In this document: positions 6,046 to 9,253 of the stretch, in pieces
Layout of the letters: each line of letters opens with the position of its first letter
Numbering within the stretch: the stretch's first letter is position 1
The notes under the pieces: generated by a model
Seen by the model: only the letters and a program-made list of their open reading frames with translations
Told to the model about the DNA's origin: nothing
Database searches by the model: none
Assembly: GCA_035301025.1 (NCBI GenBank)
Contig: DATGUV010000195.1
Coordinates: forward strand, 1 to 9,253
From: CALAMD01 sp035301025
GTDB lineage: Bacteria; Bacillota; Bacilli; Bacillales; Amphibacillaceae
Reading direction: 5' to 3'
Length of the DNA: 9,253 nucleotides
Translations under genes and position numbers: made by a program

Positions 6046-6462
6046 GCTAATCATCAAATTACGAGCACTATTTCTGCAGGAGTTGCTATAATTCGGGCTA
6101 ATCATCAAATTACGAGCACTATTTCCGCCGGAGTTACTATATTATGGGCTAATCATCAAATTACGAGCACTATTTCTGCAGGAGTTGCTATAATTCGAGC
6201 TAATCATCAAATTACGAGCACTATTTCTTCCGGAGTTACTATGATTCGAGCTAATCATCAAATTGCGAGCACTATTTCTGCCGGAGTTACTATAATTCGA
6301 GCTAATCATCAAATTACGAGCACTATTTCTGCCGGAGTTGCTATAATTCGGGCTAATCATCAAATTACGAGCACTATTTCCTCCGGAGTTGCTATAATTC
6401 GGGCTAATCATCAAATTACGAGCACTATTTCCGCCGGAGGTGCTATAATTCGAGCTAATCAT
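6046..6462 (+). repeat. Tandem array of eight 51-bp repeats plus a partial copy
   Basis: Eight complete head-to-tail units begin at 6046, 6097, 6148, 6199, 6250, 6301, 6352 and 6403. A truncated ninth (GCTAATCATT) starts at 6454, and a degenerate trace may precede the first (6031-6045). Each unit opens with GCTAATCATCAAATTACGAG. The first 29 bases are identical in all copies except one A-to-G change in copy 5 (ACG to GCG). Variation is confined to the second part, which ends in GCTATAATTCG(A/G). In five copies (1, 3, 6, 7, 8) that part holds TGCTATAAT, a perfect extended -10 promoter motif.

The unit length is a multiple of three, so any frame without a stop stays open throughout. Plus-strand frame 6025-6465 gives 17-residue repeats (ANHQITSTISAGVAIIR), and minus-strand frame 6142-6462 gives NSARNLMISSNYSNSGR. 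Neither has a convincing ribosome binding site, and differences between copies are not biased to silent positions. I therefore treat it as a DNA-level repeat and not a gene. There are no unique spacers, so it is not CRISPR. Confidence 0.95.
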
Positions 6463-6477
6463 TAAAATAAAATCATT

Positions 6478-6516
6478 AAAAAATCTACTTCGTGTATATT
6501 GAGGTAGATTTTTTTT
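6478..6516. terminator. Terminator closing the repeat array
   Basis: A 14-bp stem pairs AAAAAATCTACTTC (6478-6491) with GAGGTAGATTTTTT (6501-6514), with one G-T wobble and a 9-base loop. The run of eight T (6509-6516) makes it work on the plus strand. The mirror A-run makes it usable on the minus strand too. It separates the array from the next gene. Confidence 0.85.
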
Positions 6517-6520
6517 GAAC

Positions 6521-6549
6521 TCATTTTATAAAGGCTTGTCTCATACAAT
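6521..6549 (+). promoter_or_regulatory. Possible sigma-E (sporulation) promoter
   Basis: TCATTTT (6521-6527) is one base from the sigma-E -35 consensus KCATATT. After 14 bases comes CATACAAT (6542-6549), a perfect sigma-E -10. Transcription would start near 6556, just ahead of the ribosome binding site at 6561. It would give the following gene a short leader and mother-cell expression during sporulation. The match is by eye only. Confidence 0.45.
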
Positions 6550-6572
6550 ATGAATAGATTGAGGTGAGAGTG

Positions 6573-6785
6573 ATGGGACAAGTGTTTCTTTTTTTCATAG
6601 GCTTTGGACTAGCAATTGCTGGAGGAGTAACTTTAATAGCTTATTTAAACTTTTTACCAGCAGGGATTACTTGGGTTGAATATCTTCATTTTATTCGTGG
6701 ACGGGTAGAAGTATATTTATTGCCAATCGGGCTTATAATTATAACGATCATTCTTTTACGAAATCCATTTAAGAGAAGATTGTAA
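6573..6785 (+). CDS. 70-residue two-segment membrane protein, function unknown
   Basis: I do not recognise a named family. The 70-residue protein has two hydrophobic segments: residues 3-31 (VFLFFIGFGLAIAGGVTLIAYLNFLPAGI) and 47-63 (VYLLPIGLIIITIILLR). They are joined by a loop with charged residues (EYLHFIRGRVE), and the protein ends in a basic tail (RNPFKRRL). This suggests an inner-membrane hairpin with a cytosolic basic end. ATG 6573 is preferred because GAGGTG (6561-6566) sits 6 bases upstream; a GTG at 6564 is in frame but overlaps that site. It lies between the terminator after the repeat array and yjbA (69-base gap), so it may be read with yjbA. The sigma-E-like promoter just upstream would suggest a sporulation role. 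That is inference. Confidence 0.7.
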   Translation: MGQVFLFFIGFGLAIAGGVTLIAYLNFLPAGITWVEYLHFIRGRVEVYLLPIGLIIITIILLRNPFKRRL

Positions 6786-6854
6786 TATATGGATAAAATT
6801 TATGCCAGTGGAAATAATATCAATGATAGAACATGATAGAAATGAGGGATTCAT

Positions 6855-7616
6855 ATGCTATATATACAAGATGTTTGGTTGAATTGGTTTGAGGGGGAAG
6901 AGAATGGCTATAATGTGTGTGATTATCATGAATGGAGACGAGATGACTCGATTGAATTAATGGATCAAATGCCTGTTCTTTATTTAACAAAAGAACTTTA
7001 TACCTACATTGAAAATGATTTGTACGAACTTCCGAAAAAGCTTCTAAGAACAATACATAAACGAACAATTTTACGAAAAAGACAAGAGAAAAAACATATT
7101 GATTACGCAGCCATTATTACAGATGGAAAGGGGATTTTAGCTTTTGATACAGCAGGATATGATATTCCTATTCGAAAAAGCAGACTTATCCCAAAACAAG
7201 AACAACATGTGTTCACTCGAATTAAACAGATGCATCCACAAACATTTGAGTTTCACACTTCCGCGTACACGAAAGAATACCATCTTCTATCTCTTCACCC
7301 AATGTACATGTATGGTTTAACACGTAAAGAAAGAGCTTATAAACAAATATTAATGATGGCTTTAGATCAATTGAAAACATCTAGCACATTAGAAGAATTA
7401 CGGTATTGGTTAACAGAATGGAATCCAAAAAAGTACCCGAGAATAAAAGAAATGGAGACTATCCAAGTATGGAACGCATTGTATAATGGTCTCATACAGG
7501 GATGGAGTGCACATCATGAAGAATTTGGAAAGAAAGTTGTGCAAAGCAATCCATTTTTATTGCACATGTGGGAAGCAGAGCAATTAGCAGGACATAAGAA
7601 GCCCACATTAAAATAG
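6855..7616 (+). CDS. yjbA: YjbA-like protein (UPF0736 / DUF3603)
   Basis: A 253-residue protein that I recognise as the UPF0736 family represented by B. subtilis YjbA; its function is unknown. The N-terminus MLYIQDVWLNWFEGEENGYNVCDYHEWR is the family's most recognisable stretch. No signal peptide or membrane segment is seen, so it is probably cytosolic. It is rich in charged and aromatic residues, with basic stretches such as KRTILRKRQEKKH near residues 68-80. GAGGGA (6844-6849) lies 5 bases before ATG 6855. As in B. subtilis, it sits next to trpS; here trpS points towards it, and the two share a bidirectional terminator whose left arm includes the yjbA stop codon. In B. subtilis the app oligopeptide operon lies between fabF and yjbA; here it is absent. 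Confidence 0.9.
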   Translation: MLYIQDVWLNWFEGEENGYNVCDYHEWRRDDSIELMDQMPVLYLTKELYTYIENDLYELPKKLLRTIHKRTILRKRQEKKHIDYAAIITDGKGILAFDTAGYDIPIRKSRLIPKQEQHVFTRIKQMHPQTFEFHTSAYTKEYHLLSLHPMYMYGLTRKERAYKQILMMALDQLKTSSTLEELRYWLTEWNPKKYPRIKEMETIQVWNALYNGLIQGWSAHHEEFGKKVVQSNPFLLHMWEAEQLAGHKKPTLK

Positions 7617-7650
7617 CAATTCGAACGATACTTGTTTCGAATTGCTATTT
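7611..7650. terminator. Bidirectional terminator between yjbA and trpS
   Basis: A perfect 15-bp stem pairs 7611-7625 (AAATAGCAATTCGAA) with 7636-7650, with a 10-base loop. A-rich and T-rich outer arms let it end transcripts from both sides. The yjbA stop (TAG, 7614-7616) is inside the left arm, and trpS ends 12 bases beyond the right arm. Confidence 0.88.
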
Positions 7651-7661
7651 ATTACAATCAA

Positions 7662-8642
7662 TTAACGACCTAGACCCATTCCCTTTTTAGCCTTTGATAA
7701 TGTTTCTAACGCTACTTTATTTGCCTTTTCAGCGCCTATATCTAATATAGAATCAAGTTCATCAGAGTCTAGAAGTTCATAATATTTTTCTTGAATAGGT
7801 TCTAGTAAGTTAATAACTGCTTCAGCAACTCCTGCTTTAAAGTCGCCATACCCTTTCCCTTCAAACTTTGCTTCAAGACTTTCAATAGACTCTCCCGTAC
7901 AACTAGAATAAATGCTTAATAAATTTGAAACCCCTGGCTTGTTTTCCACATCATAAGAAACAATACCTTCAGAATCAGTTACTGCACTTTTTATTTTCTT
8001 TTCGATTGTTTTAGGATCGTCAAGCATAGAAATAAACCCACGGACGTTGTCATCGGATTTACTCATTTTTTTTGTAGGCTCTTGTAAAGACATGATACGC
8101 GCACCTACTTTTGGAATACGAATTTCAGGTACTACAAAAGTTTCGCCATAACGATTGTTAAAACGTTCTGCTAGATTCCGTGTGAGTTCTAAATGTTGTG
8201 TTTGATCATCACCAACGGGAACGATATCTGTTTGATATAGTAAAATATCTGCCGCCATTAAAGATGGATATGTAAATAATCCAGCAGATACTCCGGTTTT
8301 TCCATCAGACTTATCTTTAAATTGTGTCATGCGCTCTAACTCACCCATGTAACTCATAGATTGCATCATCCAGCTTAGTTGAGTATGTGCTGGTACTTCA
8401 GATTGAATAAATAGCGTAGATGACGTCGGACGGATACCAACAGCAATATACAAAGAGGCTAAAGAGCGAATATTGTGACGAAGTTCTTTAGGGTCTTGTG
8501 GAACAGTAATCGCATGCTCATCAACAATACAGAAAAAACAATCATGACTATCTTGTAATTGAACAAATTGTTTTAATGCACCAATATAGTTTCCGAGCGT
8601 TGGTGTTCCGCTTGGTTGGATTCCTGAAAAAATGGTTTTCAT
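7662..8642 (-). CDS. trpS: Tryptophanyl-tRNA synthetase
   Basis: Class I aminoacyl-tRNA synthetase that activates tryptophan with ATP and charges tRNA-Trp; a cytosolic homodimer in the family. It has 326 residues, the normal bacterial length. The N-terminus is MKTIFSGIQPSGTPTLGNYIGAL. TLGNYIG (15-21) is the HIGH-equivalent motif, and KMSKS (192-196, within KKMSKSDDN) is the second ATP-binding signature. The GDDQTQHLELTR and GLFTYPSLMAADILLY stretches are also typical. ATG at 8642-8640 follows GGAG with 8 bases of spacing. Two convergent genes end at the shared hairpin 7611-7650. Unlike many Bacillus synthetase genes, no T-box sequence (AGGGTGGnACCGCG on this strand) appears in the 600 bases upstream, and the predicted leader is only about 80 bases. 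Confidence 0.97.
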   Translation of the reverse strand: MKTIFSGIQPSGTPTLGNYIGALKQFVQLQDSHDCFFCIVDEHAITVPQDPKELRHNIRSLASLYIAVGIRPTSSTLFIQSEVPAHTQLSWMMQSMSYMGELERMTQFKDKSDGKTGVSAGLFTYPSLMAADILLYQTDIVPVGDDQTQHLELTRNLAERFNNRYGETFVVPEIRIPKVGARIMSLQEPTKKMSKSDDNVRGFISMLDDPKTIEKKIKSAVTDSEGIVSYDVENKPGVSNLLSIYSSCTGESIESLEAKFEGKGYGDFKAGVAEAVINLLEPIQEKYYELLDSDELDSILDIGAEKANKVALETLSKAKKGMGLGR

Positions 8643-8656
8643 TCATTTCACTCCAA

Positions 8657-9110
8657 TATACAAATTAAAATGAAGTCGCATGTAGTCCTACAAACAATAT
8701 ATTAGAGAATACTCGAACTTCTTTCTTTAAAGTATATACTATGCTTAAAAACGAAAGCAAGTAAATGAAGCATGAGTCACAATCTATTCCACACATATTT
8801 AAGATGTTTTTTGAACATTTCCTCGTTTCATTAAACTCATGTTGTCCATATATCATGCTTTTTCATCCCTCATTACTCACTAAGCTAAAATACCTAGATA
8901 TGATCTCGTAGGAACTATAAGAGAAATAAACTATGTTAAAGAGTTCCTTGTAACCCACATGTGTGGATTTAGCTGTTATGAGTAAGAGCGAAATACATTT
9001 AGATAAAAAAATATATACAATTATAAGCGATGTAGATGCCTTTATTATCAGCCTTTTACAAAATTCGATTATTTTTTATAAAAAAATATATAATACATGC
9101 TATTGTCCCA
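8657..9110. other. Gene-poor AT-rich intergenic stretch
   Basis: Apart from the candidate trpS promoter, I see no convincing gene. A 63-codon minus frame (8665-8856) overlaps that promoter and resembles no family I know. A 46-codon plus frame starting at 8978 has no ribosome binding site and runs into the insertion-sequence end. A 7-bp inverted repeat, AGGAACT (8910-8916) with AGTTCCT (8942-8948), has a 25-base loop and no T-tract. In B. subtilis the opp operon begins after trpS; its start is not seen here. Confidence 0.6.
8731..8760 (-). promoter_or_regulatory. Candidate sigma-A promoter of trpS
   Basis: On the minus strand, TTGCTT (8760-8755, 3 of 6 to TTGACA) is followed after 18 bases by TATACT (8736-8731, 5 of 6 to TATAAT). 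Transcription would start near 8724, about 80 bases before the trpS start. The -35 is weak and other placements in this AT-rich stretch are possible. Confidence 0.4.
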
Positions 9111-9112
9111 TT

Positions 9113-9253
9113 CCTTGAATTTCAAGTTTAAGTTAGCCACCTAATTTATGTAAATTCTCTGTTTATTGTCAGTACTGTGTGATTGTTAGCTTGTTAACGA
9201 CTGAAGTTCAGTTAAAAATGCTTCTTCAGCAGTACGATAATTCAATATTTTAC
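9113..9253 (-). mobile_element. End of an IS30-like insertion sequence (partial)
   Basis: Downstream of the transposase fragment's stop, the plus strand from 9113 reads CCTTGAATTTCAAGTTTAAG and continues TTAGCCAC to about 9140. This resembles the terminal inverted repeat style of Gram-positive IS30-family elements (GAATT, TCAA, TTAAGT, CAAC-type blocks). I take it as the left end of the element, with the rest beyond the window. The exact boundary and any target duplication cannot be set without the other end. Confidence 0.45.
9186..9253 (-). CDS. C-terminus of an IS30-like transposase (cut by window edge)
   Basis: Reading the minus strand inward from the window edge gives 22 residues, KILNYRTAEEAFLTELQSLTS-type, ending in TAA at 9188-9186. 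The LNYRTAEEAF pattern is like the conserved C-terminal end of IS30-family transposases (K.L.Y.TP.E.F), a DDE recombinase that moves the element. Most of the gene, with its catalytic residues, lies outside the window, so activity cannot be judged. The family call rests on one short motif and the inverted-repeat-like sequence beyond it. Confidence 0.55.
   Translation of the reverse strand, partial: KILNYRTAEEAFLTELQSLTS

Noticed and set aside
6046..6453. Array considered as CRISPR
   Set aside because: The copies abut with no unique spacers, the whole 51 bp repeats, and no cas gene is near.
6820..7068. 82-residue minus-strand frame over the start of yjbA
   Set aside because: Shadow of yjbA; no start signal and no family resemblance.
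8665..8856. 63-residue minus-strand frame upstream of trpS
   Set aside because: GAGGG lies 10 bases before the ATG, but the frame overlaps the candidate trpS promoter, has no recognisable motif and is in AT-rich DNA. Kept only as intergenic.

Overview
The window looks like chromosomal DNA from a low-GC, endospore-forming member of the Bacillaceae. The evidence is AT-rich intergenic DNA, strong AGGAGG-type ribosome binding sites, Gram-positive hairpin plus T-tract terminators, and a gene order close to the Bacillus subtilis block yjzD - yjaU/yjaV - med - fabHA - fabF - yjbA - trpS. The protein sequences feel closest to the Oceanobacillus/Virgibacillus side of the family. That placement is an impression from memory, not a search.

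Layout. From left to right: a terminator hairpin (17-58); an undecaprenyl-diphosphate phosphatase gene on the minus strand (164-988); a Gly/Tyr/His-rich protein with an Sm-like N-terminal half (1155-1514); minus-strand yjzD with its own terminator; then a plus-strand run of a YjaU/YjaV-position gene, a 16-codon ORF, med, fabH and fabF. A strong sigma-A promoter fused to a FapR-type operator (3600-3645) sits directly before fabH, and a long terminator (5947-6016) follows fabF. Beyond that lies an array of eight 51-bp tandem repeats (6046-6453) closed by a second terminator (6478-6516). Then come a 70-residue membrane protein gene with a sigma-E-like promoter, yjbA, a bidirectional terminator, and trpS on the minus strand. 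The right end is about 0.5 kb of gene-poor DNA, then the 3' end of an IS30-like transposase gene cut by the window edge.

How the genes work together. FabH starts fatty-acid synthesis from acetyl/branched acyl-CoA and malonyl-ACP, and FabF extends the chain. The operator places the pair under malonyl-CoA-responsive FapR control. UppP recycles the lipid carrier for the cell wall. Med is a BMP-family protein known in B. subtilis as a positive regulator of comK, but its usual neighbour comZ is missing here. TrpS charges tRNA-Trp.

The least ordinary part is the 51-bp array. It lies between two terminators, at the point where B. subtilis carries yjaZ and the app operon. Five of its eight copies carry a perfect extended -10 promoter motif (TGCTATAAT). 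Its open reading frames, present on both strands, look like a by-product of the repeat length (3 x 17) rather than real genes.
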